In this document: piece by piece, positions 16,126-25,494 of the stretch
Numbering within the stretch: the stretch's first letter is position 1
How the letters are laid out: each line of letters opens with the position of its first letter
DNA from: Bacteroidia bacterium
GTDB taxonomy: Bacteria; Bacteroidota; Bacteroidia; Bacteroidales; Azobacteroidaceae
Assembly: GCA_025999935.1 (NCBI GenBank)
Contig: BNXY01000008.1
Span: 1-64,000, forward strand
Reading direction: 5' to 3'
Length of the DNA: 64,000 nucleotides
Notes under the pieces: model-generated
Told to the model about the DNA's origin: nothing
The model's input: the letters and a program-made list of their open reading frames with translations, nothing else
The model's database searches: none
Made by a program: the position numbers and the translations under genes

Positions 16126-16857
16126 ATGAAAGCAATTATTCTTGCCGCAGGAACTGCATCGCGATTGCGACCGCTAACAGAGCATACTCCAAAATGTTTG
16201 CTTAAAGTCGGTTCGAAAAATTTATTGCAACGAACAATAGACGCTCTCATTGAAAATCAAATAAAAGATATTGTAATCGTAACCGGCTATCTGCACGAAA
16301 TGATAGAATCGTTTGTTGTATCCCATTATCCCGGTTTATCGGTAGAATTTATCTACAACGACCGTTACGAATCGACCAATAATATCTATTCCCTGTGGTT
16401 AAGCAAAGATTCGGTATTAAATGCGGATATCCTTTTATTAGATAGCGATATTCTATTTGAGCCGGCAATTATCGCTTGCCTTTTGGCGTCTTCCCATGCT
16501 GCTTGTCTGGCTTTAAATAAGCATGAATTGGGTGCAGAAGAAATAAAAGTCATTGTTGATTCCAACAACCGGGTGGAAGAAATCAGCAAAGTTTGTTCGA
16601 TAGAAAAAGCGGTCGGCGAATCCATTGGCATAGAAAAAATGTCCAATGATTTTGTTCGTATTTTGTTCTCCGAATTGGACGAAATGATATGGAAAAAGAA
16701 TCAAGTAGCTGTTTTTTACGAGGCTGCTTTTGAAAACATTATCAGGAAAGGCGCGAACATGTATGCCGTTGATACTACAGCTTTGTTTTCCATGGAATTA
16801 GATACGGTGGAAGATTTTCAAACCGCTTGCCTGCAAATCCCCTTAAATCTTCGTTGA
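16126..16857 (+). CDS. Nucleotidyltransferase, LicC-like (probably CTP-dependent)
   Basis: A 243-residue protein beginning MKAIILAAGTASRLRPLTEH, with the family's G-x-G-x-R-like loop, the KCLLKVG Lys motif (about 22-28), and DSDI at about 103-106. The signature NIYSLW (about 87-92) is typical of LicC-type phosphocholine cytidylyltransferases and relatives. It likely activates a small phosphoalcohol or phosphosugar as a CDP or UDP derivative. The gene 1 bp downstream is a CDP-glycerol glycerophosphotransferase-like enzyme, so the product is probably its donor. I chose the ATG at 16126 because the family begins there and a promoter lies between it and the earlier ATG. Confidence 0.78.
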   Translation: MKAIILAAGTASRLRPLTEHTPKCLLKVGSKNLLQRTIDALIENQIKDIVIVTGYLHEMIESFVVSHYPGLSVEFIYNDRYESTNNIYSLWLSKDSVLNADILLLDSDILFEPAIIACLLASSHAACLALNKHELGAEEIKVIVDSNNRVEEISKVCSIEKAVGESIGIEKMSNDFVRILFSELDEMIWKKNQVAVFYEAAFENIIRKGANMYAVDTTALFSMELDTVEDFQTACLQIPLNLR

Positions 16858-16858
16858 T

Positions 16859-17911
16859 ATGAGAATTGTTTTGTTTTGTGAACATAAATACGCTGTCAGC
16901 ATCTTATCGCCGCTGCAAACGGAAACGAATAAATCGGACAAATATTCGGTTTTGTGGTTTGTCGATGCCCGCAACATTCCCGATTTTCCTTTAAAAAATG
17001 AAGTAAACTGGACGAACAGTATGCAGGAGGTATATAATTTTTCGCCGGAAGCGATTTTTGTTCCGGGAAATATTGTGCCGTATTACCTTCCGGGCGTAAA
17101 AGCCGAAATTTTTCACGGATACGCCGCCGAGAAAAAAGACCATTGGATTATCCGAAGGTATCCGGATATGTATCTGACCCAAGGCCCATTCTTTACGAAA
17201 TCCTTTCAGAAATTAGCCTTGAAATACAAGGATTTTGAAGTAGTCGAAACCGGCTGGACGCGGCAAGATTGGATTTACGAAAATCTGCATACTTTCGATG
17301 CGGAAAAACAACAATTGTTGGACAAACATCAAAAACAACAGATTGTGCTTTATGCGCCTACCTTTTCGCCGTCTCTGACCTCGTTGCCCGTAATTAAAGA
17401 AGCCTTGAAACGTTTGACGGATGAGAAAGAAATCGTTTTATTGCTGAAATTTCATCCCTTGACCAAGCCTGAATGGGTGGACGAATATCGACAATTAGCC
17501 GCAGAAAATGAGCACATTATCTGGGTGGACGACCATCAGATAACAAAATATATCCTGATGTCCGATTTGATGATTAGCGACACTTCGTCGGCTTTATACG
17601 AAGCGCTCTTGCTCGACAAACCGGTAATTACCTACAAAAATGCAGCGGATATACACTATTGGTTAGACATGAAGGACGTTAATGAATTGACAAAAGCATT
17701 CGATGAGGTGCAAACCGAAGCCGTCTATCCGCTAATGCGGGAATGGATCATTGACAATTACGACCCTTATTTGGATGGGAAAGTCGCTGAACGGATGCTA
17801 CAAGCTGTTGAAGATTATATTACCCGGCATGGCGTTCCCAAGGAGCGAAAACTGAATTTTTGGCGCAAATACCAGAGTATTAAGAAATTTGGACGAATCA
17901 AGCGAAAATAG
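16859..17911 (+). CDS. CDP-glycerol glycerophosphotransferase-like protein
   Basis: A 350-residue protein of the TagB/TagF-type family: FHGYAAEKKDHW (about 78-89), LYAPTFSPS, LLLKFHPL (about 197-204) and SDLMISDTSSALYEALLLDKP (about 237-257) are the characteristic donor-binding motifs. Members transfer glycerol phosphate or related groups from a CDP donor onto glycans or lipids at the cytoplasmic face. It starts 1 bp after the LicC-like gene, so the pair probably makes and uses a CDP-activated group. In a Gram-negative cell the acceptor would be LPS or capsule; that is inference. Confidence 0.78.
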   Translation: MRIVLFCEHKYAVSILSPLQTETNKSDKYSVLWFVDARNIPDFPLKNEVNWTNSMQEVYNFSPEAIFVPGNIVPYYLPGVKAEIFHGYAAEKKDHWIIRRYPDMYLTQGPFFTKSFQKLALKYKDFEVVETGWTRQDWIYENLHTFDAEKQQLLDKHQKQQIVLYAPTFSPSLTSLPVIKEALKRLTDEKEIVLLLKFHPLTKPEWVDEYRQLAAENEHIIWVDDHQITKYILMSDLMISDTSSALYEALLLDKPVITYKNAADIHYWLDMKDVNELTKAFDEVQTEAVYPLMREWIIDNYDPYLDGKVAERMLQAVEDYITRHGVPKERKLNFWRKYQSIKKFGRIKRK

Positions 17912-17914
17912 CCG

Positions 17915-18661
17915 TCAATCATCAAGCAAATATTTGCGGTTAGGATGTTTTTTTGTGAACTTGACCCAAAATTGGGTGCGATAATGCAACGTTAATTGTG
18001 CAAATTGTGCAACATCAAAATTGCGGTCTTGAGCGTAAACTTGTGCGATGAAAAGGATGGTTTCCGTTCTGCCCCATAATTTGCGCAAATTAAAAGCGGC
18101 GCTTTTCTTATCAACTTCACCGAATTTTACCCGATTTAAATCAACCAAACAAAAATTGTATTGATCATTCACTTTGTTATACATAATATTTCCCGGAGAA
18201 TAATCGATATGCAAGACTTCTTTGCTGTGAATGGATGCTGTGAAATGGGCAAACGCCTCGGCTAAATCTTTCACTTCTTCGAGCGGTTGATGAAGCAAAT
18301 CGCGCAACAACTTGGGGTAGTCCGAGAAAGCTGAAATATAGAAAGAACCCGCAATCAGTCCTTTGCGCTTCTCAGTCAGATAGGCGACTGGAACAGGTGT
18401 ATTAATCCCTTTTTCAATCAATTTTAAGGCATATCGATACGATCGTTCCGCTTTTGACAAACGGAAAAACGAATAAGCAATCCGATTGATAATGTGAGGC
18501 GTTTTGAACGATTTGACAACCCAAATCTGATCGTTTATCCGGAATTTTTTCAGCGTATTTCTTCCCTTGTAAATGACTTCGCCTTCCTCTTCAAACCGGT
18601 CGGGTAAACGCTCGATAAAAGAAAGCTGCGATTGGTAAGATGGATTTATTCGGAAAGTCAT
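17915..18661 (-). CDS. LPS kinase, InaA/Kdo-kinase family
   Basis: A 248-residue protein kinase-like fold protein. The ATP-site Lys is in WVVKSF (about 49), the catalytic loop is HIDYSPGNIM (about 152-161), and the metal-binding Asp is in LVDLNR (about 174). These match Kdo or LPS-core kinases of the InaA/WaaP group, which add phosphate to the inner core on the cytoplasmic face. The start ATG overlaps the stop of the GT9 gene (18658-18661), so the two are coupled. It converges on the glycerophosphotransferase gene with only 3 bp between stops. Confidence 0.82.
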   Translation of the reverse strand: MTFRINPSYQSQLSFIERLPDRFEEEGEVIYKGRNTLKKFRINDQIWVVKSFKTPHIINRIAYSFFRLSKAERSYRYALKLIEKGINTPVPVAYLTEKRKGLIAGSFYISAFSDYPKLLRDLLHQPLEEVKDLAEAFAHFTASIHSKEVLHIDYSPGNIMYNKVNDQYNFCLVDLNRVKFGEVDKKSAAFNLRKLWGRTETILFIAQVYAQDRNFDVAQFAQLTLHYRTQFWVKFTKKHPNRKYLLDD

Positions 18662-19686
18662 TTCAGTATCTTATTTATTTGGTTGATAATCATTTCCGAA
18701 CTAATCATTTTCAGGCAAGCATAATCGCCCCTGAGGCAAGGTTTGTTTCCGAAAGTCGAACAAGGGCGACAGACTAAATCCACTTGTACCGCATTATCGG
18801 GATTTTGATTGAAACCGTAAAAGCCGGCATACGGATGAGTGGCGCCCCAAATCGAAACCACCGGCGTATTGACCAACGAAGCCAGGTGCATATTGGCGGA
18901 ATCCATACTCAGCATAACATCCAAACTATTCATCAGAAAGAGTTCGTCGTGAAAAGACAACTGACCGGCAACCGATTCGACGGATGCGTATTTCTCCATC
19001 CAGTATTCCAATAAATCGCTTTCTTCTTTTCCGCCAAACAAAAATATTTTTGTATCCGGGCGTTCATTCAACCTGCGGACAACTTCTTCCATCAGCTCCG
19101 GCGGATAAATTTTCCCCCGGTGTTTGGCAAACGGAGCGATGCCAATCCGGGTTCCTTCTTTTTTGTCTTTTCCGGCAAATAACGAGGTAAAATCCACAGA
19201 AGCGTCGTATCCTAATTTTTCAAAGACTTCCTGATAACGCTTGATGGATGTTTTCAGAGGAGCTAATTTTTTATGATTTTGTTGGACAAGCGCCCTTTTC
19301 TCTTTCCTGCCTTTGTCAATCAAGGCGATTTCGGCGCCTTTCATCCGGAAATAAAAATCAAGGATGCCCGACCGTATAACATCGTGCAAATCAGCGATTT
19401 TCACTATTTTTTCCGTCATTGCGGGCTTGACCTGCAATCCCATAATGACCGCATTGATTTCCGGAATCCCTTTCAACAATCCGATAAATCCTTTGTGCTT
19501 ATCTTTCGTATGCACCGGAAAAACAGTCAGGTTGTCCGGCTTGTTGACAAACAGCGGATACAGTGGTTTTTTGGTAATCAACACAAACCGGTCATCCGAA
19601 TTTTTCCTCGCGACCGAATAAAGGACAGGGATGAGGATAGCCACATCCCCCAGCGAGGATAAACGGATGACAAGCGTTGTCGCCAT
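18658..19686 (-). CDS. Glycosyltransferase family 9, heptosyltransferase-like
   Basis: A 342-residue GT9 protein. The N-terminus LVIRLSSLGDVAILIPVLY (about 4-22) is the family's nucleotide-sugar loop, and the C-terminal half carries FLFGGKEE, the SMDSANMHLASLVNTP acceptor/donor motif (about 260-275) and SIWGATHP. GT9 enzymes add heptose or a related sugar to the LPS inner core. It sits between DUF4254 and the LPS kinase genes, a common Bacteroidota core-biosynthesis arrangement, 2 bp after DUF4254. Confidence 0.9.
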   Translation of the reverse strand: MATTLVIRLSSLGDVAILIPVLYSVARKNSDDRFVLITKKPLYPLFVNKPDNLTVFPVHTKDKHKGFIGLLKGIPEINAVIMGLQVKPAMTEKIVKIADLHDVIRSGILDFYFRMKGAEIALIDKGRKEKRALVQQNHKKLAPLKTSIKRYQEVFEKLGYDASVDFTSLFAGKDKKEGTRIGIAPFAKHRGKIYPPELMEEVVRRLNERPDTKIFLFGGKEESDLLEYWMEKYASVESVAGQLSFHDELFLMNSLDVMLSMDSANMHLASLVNTPVVSIWGATHPYAGFYGFNQNPDNAVQVDLVCRPCSTFGNKPCLRGDYACLKMISSEMIINQINKILK

Positions 19687-19688
19687 AA

Positions 19689-20300
19689 TTATTTTTTCCC
19701 GTATAATACAGGATTCAGATTCGGGTCGTTGTACATTTTCATCTGTTTGTACACTTTCATGTACTTTTTCCCCGATTCGATATCTTCCAACAATTGGTCG
19801 ATAGCTAACGACAAATCGCTCCGTTGTTCCAACAGAATATTCAATTTGTTCAAACAGGCGGTTGTATGTTCCGTTTCCGCATCTTCCCGTTCCGTTTCCA
19901 AACGCATGTGGTAGATTTTCAGCGCCAGAATAGACAAACGGTCAATCGCCCAAGCGGGACTTTCCGTATTGATGCTCGCCATTTCCGAAATTGCTACATT
20001 TTTGTACTTATCCAAAAAATAGCTGTCAATCAACTCGACCAAATCGGTTCTATCCTGATTCGACCGGTCAATTCTCCGCTTGATTTCAAGCGCTTTTTCC
20101 GCATCAATCTGCGGATTACGTATAATATCTTCCAGATGCCACTGAACCGCATCAATCCAATTTTTCAAGTAAAGATAATACTCAATGGATTTTTCGGGAA
20201 AAGGGTTCCGTATTTCCGCATCTACATCATCCCACTGATGATAGTCCCGAATGGATTGTTCGAATATTGGGAATGCGAGTGTAGTAAATTGCATATTCAT
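19689..20300 (-). CDS. DUF4254 protein
   Basis: A 203-residue, mostly helical cytoplasmic protein with no signal peptide. The WHLEDIIRNPQID stretch, the following RSNQDRTDLVELID segment, and the position directly before a GT9 gene identify the DUF4254 family, which almost always adjoins LPS-core glycosyltransferases in Bacteroidota. Its biochemical role is not known. The gap to the GT9 gene is 2 bp, and its start follows the DUF1080 gene's stop by 1 bp on the same strand, so these may be in one transcript. Confidence 0.82.
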   Translation of the reverse strand: MNMQFTTLAFPIFEQSIRDYHQWDDVDAEIRNPFPEKSIEYYLYLKNWIDAVQWHLEDIIRNPQIDAEKALEIKRRIDRSNQDRTDLVELIDSYFLDKYKNVAISEMASINTESPAWAIDRLSILALKIYHMRLETEREDAETEHTTACLNKLNILLEQRSDLSLAIDQLLEDIESGKKYMKVYKQMKMYNDPNLNPVLYGKK

Positions 20301-20301
20301 T

Positions 20302-23300
20302 CTATTTCAACGCTTTTATTCTGATGTTCCTGAATTTCAAATAAGACCCATGTCCAAGAAATCCGATATAACCGGTTTTGTTGAATAGGCCGGGATGGTC
20401 GTTGTGATCGATCGTGCCGTTCTTCGCCGCTTCTCTGATGTTTCCGTCCACAATGACTTCGCCATTCAGCGTCACTTTAATATGGTCGCCATCAGCCACA
20501 ATTTCTTCATAATTCCATTCGCCATTCAGTTTGGGAGAAATCCGTTTGGCGGGAATAACTCCATAGACCGATCCATGAACCTGATAGGGCGCAATATCGC
20601 TATATACGGGATGGTCGTGGTCTAATATCTGTATTTCCATACCATAGTAGGCGGCGTCTTTGTCCTGTTCGGCACGGATGCCTACGCCATTGTTCGCACC
20701 GGGTGTTAACTGAAATTCAAAACGGAAAACGAAGTTTCCATATTGCTCCTTGGTGTATAAATTTCCACCGAAACTTTGGCTTGGATGTAGAGAAATGCAA
20801 CCGTCTTCCAAAATATAATCGACTGTGTTTCCCGTCCAATGGTGCATATTCGTACCATCAAAAAGCGCTTTGAATCCTTCTTTTTTCTCTTGTGCCGATA
20901 ACTCAAAAGGTTTGGGACGTTCCAATTCTTTCACATAGATATTCCGGTAATAGACTTTACTGCCATGCGCCTGCAATTCAATTTGTTCGAGCGGAAATAT
21001 CGGCTGTGAGCGATCCCAATAGTTTTCAAGGATTACATTATCGACTACCAATTCGCCATTCAGCAAAACCGTTACGCGGTCGCCTATCATTTTAATATAC
21101 AAAGTATTCCATTCTCCCAGCTTATTATCCGCTACTTTGAGCGGTTTGGATGGATTGCTTTTATTATTGTACAACCCGCCGGAGCCAACCTGTGCGCCCA
21201 CATTGGTGCGGGCAATGTTCCACATTTGTACTTGGGGCGTACCGCGCAGGTAAACACCGGCATCGGCGTCCGGCGACGGTTCCAATTGCCAATCCACATA
21301 CATTTCAAAGTCGCCGTATAACTTTTCGGTACAAATATTATCGTATCCTGTACCATCGAACAGCAACAAGCCGTTTTCGACTCTCCAGTCTTTGCGCATC
21401 TGTTCATCAGCTGTTATTTGCTTTTTGGCCAATTCTTCCGGTTTCATTTTGGCGCGGGCGATCGGATTTTCGACCAAACCTTTCCATCCGGACAGGTCTT
21501 TTCCGTTGAAGAGAGAGACAAATCCCGCTTCTTCCGGCATTTCATTCAGGTGTTTGCGAATGGCTTCCCTTTGGTAATCGGCATCCGGATTATTCAACAC
21601 TTTTGCTGTTTTTTCGAGCAATTGGCGAACATTTTTCCCGGTAAAATTTTTGTTATTCAAGGCGATATTCATCACGGCATTGGCCGCTTCTTGTTGTACA
21701 GCCGGTTTATCCAAATATTCTCCGGCCAACAATAAACCGGGAAACGAATTGGTTTGTCCGATTTGTTTCAGGATTCCATTTTTTTGTGCATCGGTTTTTG
21801 CTATTTCCAAAGCATTCGTCAGGAAAAGCCGCCGATTTTCTCCTTTCAGGCCGGGAGCGGATACCAACTGAACATACTTGGCGAATGCCTTGTCGAAATA
21901 AGAAGCGGCGCTTGGATTTTTAGCTATTGCCAATAATTCACCGGCCACTTCGATGCCTTGCCAATTCAGTAAGGCCTGAAAAGCGCCATCCCGGTCATTG
22001 GCATTTCCCGCTTGGAAACGGTCAACCACAAAGCGCAACGCCTTGGAATCGCCGGAAGCGGTAAGTATGCTGTAATAAAGCGCTTGTTTGTTTTTTTCTG
22101 TTTTATTGATTTGTGCGGAAATCATCTCAAATTGGTTTTCGTTAGGTAAAGATTTTAGTGCGGCGACAATGGCTTGTTGAACCGGCGCCAAAGTTTCCGG
22201 ACTGCTTTTTTCCAAAAGCGGGTATAAATCGGCTAAGTCTTTTACCGTTACAACATTCTTTAAAGCGGAATAGGCGGCAGAACGCACCTCCGGAGAAGTT
22301 GCATTCAATTGTTCAAAAACCGCTTTCCCCTGTTCGTCCGCTTTCCTGCCGGAAAGTAGTTGCAGGATGGCTATTTTCCCTTTGTCCGGCGCAGTAGTCA
22401 GGTAAGGAACAATCGCAAGTGCAATATTACCTTGCGTAACCGTCAAAGCATTTTTCGCCAAATCAATATCATCAACAGGATACTGAATTTTACTCCAAGT
22501 ATTCAACATTTTAGCTAAAGCGGCAATGGATTTTTCATCGCCTGTTTTTGCCAAAAGGGTAGCGGAAGCCTGTTTTACGTCCCGGTCTTTATCCGACAAT
22601 TGTTCGACAAAAACATCCGTATAAGAAGTGTTGATAAGTTCTTTTTTCGCAGGATTGTCGTAAATTTTTACAAATGTATTGAGAATATCCGTTTTGAGTT
22701 CAGGCCCCGCCTTCTTCAAATAAATTACCAATTCGTTGTACAGTGCAGGATTGGCATAATCCAAAGCGAATGTCAAAGCCGCATTTCGATAATCTCTGCT
22801 TTTATCTTTCAAAGCCGTTTGCAATAGTTTTGAAACATTGGCGGGATTGGCTTCCATCAGCAATTGCAGAGCGGCTTCGCGGTCTTGAATTTGACCTGTC
22901 TTTTCCGCTTTTTTCAATAAATCTTTTGCTTCTTTTTCCGACAAGGGCGTTTTTTGAGGCGCCTGTCTGTTGATGGATGACAAAGCCTTAGCGGCAGCAT
23001 CGCTAACTACTGTTGAATTGTCGTTCAAATAAGTCGTTAATTTAGCGACCGTTTCTTTTTTTCCGGCAATTTCGAGCAGACTGATGATAAACGCTTTTGT
23101 GTCGGCATCCTTGATTCCGTCCAATGCTTTCAGGTAGGCATTGACTACGGTCAGCCGGGCGGCGTCCTGTCCTTCAGCCGAAACATAATCGGCCAAGCCA
23201 TTCAATGCATATTTTACTTTGGCATCGTTTTTCTTGTTGGTTTCCAATGATTTCGCCAACTGCAAAATGCCGTTCTCTTCGGTAGAAAGCAGGTCTTTTT

Positions 23301-23451
23301 GCAACTGAATATACTGTTTTTCGTTTTGAGCAGGCGTTTGCGCCAATACGTCGGCAATAATAGTAGTAGCGGTACGATTTTCAGGCTGTTGGGCATAAAT
23401 CATTCCGACACTCAACAGCAAAATAGCTAACAGTAAATATATTTTTTTCAT
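20302..23451 (-). CDS. HEAT-repeat protein with two DUF1080 (3-keto-glycoside hydrolase-like) domains
   Basis: A 1049-residue exported protein with a signal peptide ending at IYAQ (about residue 21). Residues 30-620 are helical HEAT-like repeats (for example YVSAEGQDAARLTVVNAYLKALDG, ALNWQGIEVAGELLAIAKNP). Two LamG-like DUF1080 domains follow: one from about 640 (FVSLFNGKDLSGWKG) to 855, the second from about 865 (FKALFDGTNMHHWTG) to the end. DUF1080 proteins cleave 3-keto-glycosides. The oxidoreductase encoded 24 bp upstream could supply the 3-keto substrate. Most DUF1080 proteins have one domain of about 250 residues; the HEAT plus tandem layout is unusual. Confidence 0.82.
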   Translation of the reverse strand: MKKIYLLLAILLLSVGMIYAQQPENRTATTIIADVLAQTPAQNEKQYIQLQKDLLSTEENGILQLAKSLETNKKNDAKVKYALNGLADYVSAEGQDAARLTVVNAYLKALDGIKDADTKAFIISLLEIAGKKETVAKLTTYLNDNSTVVSDAAAKALSSINRQAPQKTPLSEKEAKDLLKKAEKTGQIQDREAALQLLMEANPANVSKLLQTALKDKSRDYRNAALTFALDYANPALYNELVIYLKKAGPELKTDILNTFVKIYDNPAKKELINTSYTDVFVEQLSDKDRDVKQASATLLAKTGDEKSIAALAKMLNTWSKIQYPVDDIDLAKNALTVTQGNIALAIVPYLTTAPDKGKIAILQLLSGRKADEQGKAVFEQLNATSPEVRSAAYSALKNVVTVKDLADLYPLLEKSSPETLAPVQQAIVAALKSLPNENQFEMISAQINKTEKNKQALYYSILTASGDSKALRFVVDRFQAGNANDRDGAFQALLNWQGIEVAGELLAIAKNPSAASYFDKAFAKYVQLVSAPGLKGENRRLFLTNALEIAKTDAQKNGILKQIGQTNSFPGLLLAGEYLDKPAVQQEAANAVMNIALNNKNFTGKNVRQLLEKTAKVLNNPDADYQREAIRKHLNEMPEEAGFVSLFNGKDLSGWKGLVENPIARAKMKPEELAKKQITADEQMRKDWRVENGLLLFDGTGYDNICTEKLYGDFEMYVDWQLEPSPDADAGVYLRGTPQVQMWNIARTNVGAQVGSGGLYNNKSNPSKPLKVADNKLGEWNTLYIKMIGDRVTVLLNGELVVDNVILENYWDRSQPIFPLEQIELQAHGSKVYYRNIYVKELERPKPFELSAQEKKEGFKALFDGTNMHHWTGNTVDYILEDGCISLHPSQSFGGNLYTKEQYGNFVFRFEFQLTPGANNGVGIRAEQDKDAAYYGMEIQILDHDHPVYSDIAPYQVHGSVYGVIPAKRISPKLNGEWNYEEIVADGDHIKVTLNGEVIVDGNIREAAKNGTIDHNDHPGLFNKTGYIGFLGHGSYLKFRNIRIKALK

Positions 23452-23475
23452 TATGAGTTCTGTATTAATTGTGTA

Positions 23476-24735
23476 TTAAATAATCCAAGGCGAACGCATG
23501 GGTTGATCCAACAAGCGATTGGCCGCTTCGTCGTTGACAAATTCCAATTTTACCGGATCAAAGTGTAAGGTACGATTCAAGCGCAAAGCTACCACGCCCA
23601 TATTGACAATCGTAGAGGAACGGAATCCGTTTTGTTCATTCAAAGCAAACGGTTTACGGGTTTTTATACTTTCGATGAAATCGGAAACCTGCGGTTCGGG
23701 TTCCGGAAAGTCGGCGAGTTTTTTCTCCCAATTCGGAATATCGCAAACAAAGTTTTTGTAAACATTGCCTTTCGGGCCGGCAATATAGGGCGTATCCGGA
23801 TTTCCGAAATCGCCGCCCCAAAGAATGATTTGACAGCCATCTTCGTAAGTGTAGGTAATGGAGCGCCAGGTACCGATTGCATCGGGATGCTGTTGCGGTG
23901 CATCGATTTCCACTTTTACCGGGCTGGTATGGTCTTTACCTAAGATGTATTGCACGGGGTCAATGTAATGTTGTCCCATATCGCCCAATCCGCCGCCATC
24001 GTAATCCCAGTATCCGCGAAAGGTTTGGTGTACCCGGTGCGCGTTGTAGGGTTTATAGGGAGCCGGTCCCAACCACATATTGTAATCCAATTCGGACGGA
24101 ATGGGTTCCGGGTCAAGATTTTCTTTGCCCACCCAATAAAATTTCCAATCAAATCCGGTATGTTTGCTGATGGTTACTTTCAACGGCCAACCAAGCAATC
24201 CGCTTTGCACTAACTTTTTCAAGGGTTTGACGGGCGTACCCAAACCATAAAAATTATCCTCAAAACGAAACCAAGTGTTGAGGCGATACATGCGCCCGTA
24301 TTGTTTGACGGCTTCCATTACCCGCTTGCCTTCGCCAATTGTGCGGGTCATCGGTTTTTCGCACCAGATGTCTTTTCCCGCTTTTGCCGCTTCAACAGAC
24401 ATGATGCCGTGCCAATGCGGAGGCGTAGCAATATGTACAATATCCACATTTTTGTCCAAAATCAGGTCTCGGAAATCGTGATAAGCGGCAATCGTTCCGT
24501 CAACAAGTTTTCTCCCTGCTTCGAGGTGGTTTTTATCTACATCGCAGACAGCCACTAAACGGGTTCCCCCGTAATTGACATGGCCGCGCCCCATTCCACC
24601 TACGCCGATAATACCTTTGGTCAATTGGTCGCTTGGCGCAATAAAGCCCTTACCCAGTACGTGACGGGGAACAATCGTTAGCACTGCAATCCCGCCTAAT
24701 TGTTTTAAAAATTTTCTTCTGTTGGTGTTCATCAT
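23476..24735 (-). CDS. Gfo/Idh/MocA-family oxidoreductase, exported
   Basis: A 419-residue protein with a twin-arginine-like N-terminus (TNRRKFLKQLGGIAVLTIV), so it is probably exported folded with its NAD(P) cofactor. The Rossmann part has GVGGMGRGH (about 40-48); the dinucleotide-sugar part has HIATPPHWH (about 105-113), WCEKPMTRT (about 129-137) and a DMGQHYID motif (about 258). Family members oxidise sugar hydroxyls; with the DUF1080 protein downstream it fits the 3-keto-glycoside route in which a sugar is oxidised at C3 and then the bond is cut. Two ATGs in tandem (24735, 24732) both fit as start. Confidence 0.87.
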   Translation of the reverse strand: MMNTNRRKFLKQLGGIAVLTIVPRHVLGKGFIAPSDQLTKGIIGVGGMGRGHVNYGGTRLVAVCDVDKNHLEAGRKLVDGTIAAYHDFRDLILDKNVDIVHIATPPHWHGIMSVEAAKAGKDIWCEKPMTRTIGEGKRVMEAVKQYGRMYRLNTWFRFEDNFYGLGTPVKPLKKLVQSGLLGWPLKVTISKHTGFDWKFYWVGKENLDPEPIPSELDYNMWLGPAPYKPYNAHRVHQTFRGYWDYDGGGLGDMGQHYIDPVQYILGKDHTSPVKVEIDAPQQHPDAIGTWRSITYTYEDGCQIILWGGDFGNPDTPYIAGPKGNVYKNFVCDIPNWEKKLADFPEPEPQVSDFIESIKTRKPFALNEQNGFRSSTIVNMGVVALRLNRTLHFDPVKLEFVNDEAANRLLDQPMRSPWII

Positions 24736-24758
24736 GGTATAATTTATTAATGATTCAT

Positions 24759-25394
24759 TTAACCTTCTAAAACGGAGTAGATAACCCCCACTATCGACAA
24801 TACGATTATTACCGACCCCACAATTCTATTCATAATCCATAATCTGCGGAGATTAATTACTTTTCGCAACTTTCCCACAAGAAAAGTAATGGCAAACCAC
24901 CAAGCCAACGCTCCGGTTAAGATACTTAGCAAGCCTAACAAAATGGAAAAAAGTTTTTCTTCGGAAGAAAAGAAATTAAACCGCGCAAAAAGTGCGATAT
25001 ATAGAAAAATGATAAGAGGATTAGACAGCGTAAACACAAAAGCGGTAACGATATCCTGATAGAAGGAGTTGCCGTTTTCCTTGGGTTTTTGAATTCGCTT
25101 GAAAGGGTTGGATTGGAAAATGTAAAAGCCAAACGCCATCAGTAAAATACTTCCGGCAATCTCTAAAATAAGTTTATTTCCGGAGATAAAATCGATAATA
25201 AAACCGATTCCCAAACAGGTAATCCCTGCATAGATAAGGTCGGAAAAAGCCGCCCCGACACCCGAAAAAAAACCATGCCATTGCCCTTTGTTCAGTGTCC
25301 TTTGAACGCAAAGCAATCCGATAGGCCCCATGGGTGCGGAAATAAGGATACCAATAATTATCCCCTTACATATTATCCCGACTATATCGAACAT
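24759..25394 (-). CDS. LysE-family amino-acid exporter
   Basis: A 211-residue inner-membrane protein with six hydrophobic segments and the family hallmark GILISAPMGPIGLLCVQRTL near the N-terminus (about 12-31). LysE/RhtB proteins export amino acids or homoserine lactones. I start it at MFDIVGIICKG (25394); the longer frame back to 25472 would read through heptad repeats that have nothing to do with the family. Confidence 0.85.
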   Translation of the reverse strand: MFDIVGIICKGIIIGILISAPMGPIGLLCVQRTLNKGQWHGFFSGVGAAFSDLIYAGITCLGIGFIIDFISGNKLILEIAGSILLMAFGFYIFQSNPFKRIQKPKENGNSFYQDIVTAFVFTLSNPLIIFLYIALFARFNFFSSEEKLFSILLGLLSILTGALAWWFAITFLVGKLRKVINLRRLWIMNRIVGSVIIVLSIVGVIYSVLEG

Positions 25395-25494
25395 CTTTGA
25401 AAGTTGAAAGTTGAAAGTTGAGAATTGAAAGTTGAGAATTATTTGGGGTGTAATATAATTCTCAACTTTCAACTCTCAACTTTCAATTCTTAAA
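25395..25494. repeat. Heptad repeat forming a long inverted repeat
   Basis: Units of ttgaaag and ttgagaa repeat on the left side, and their complements (ctcaactttcaa) on the right, around a centre at about 25442-25452. The two arms of about 35-45 bp pair nearly throughout. It fills the gap between lysE and mdh. Such arrays are common in Bacteroidota intergenic regions and vary in copy number. Confidence 0.8.

Noticed and set aside
25395..25472. N-terminal extension of the LysE exporter
   Set aside because: It would translate the heptad repeat; the family begins at the ATG at 25394.
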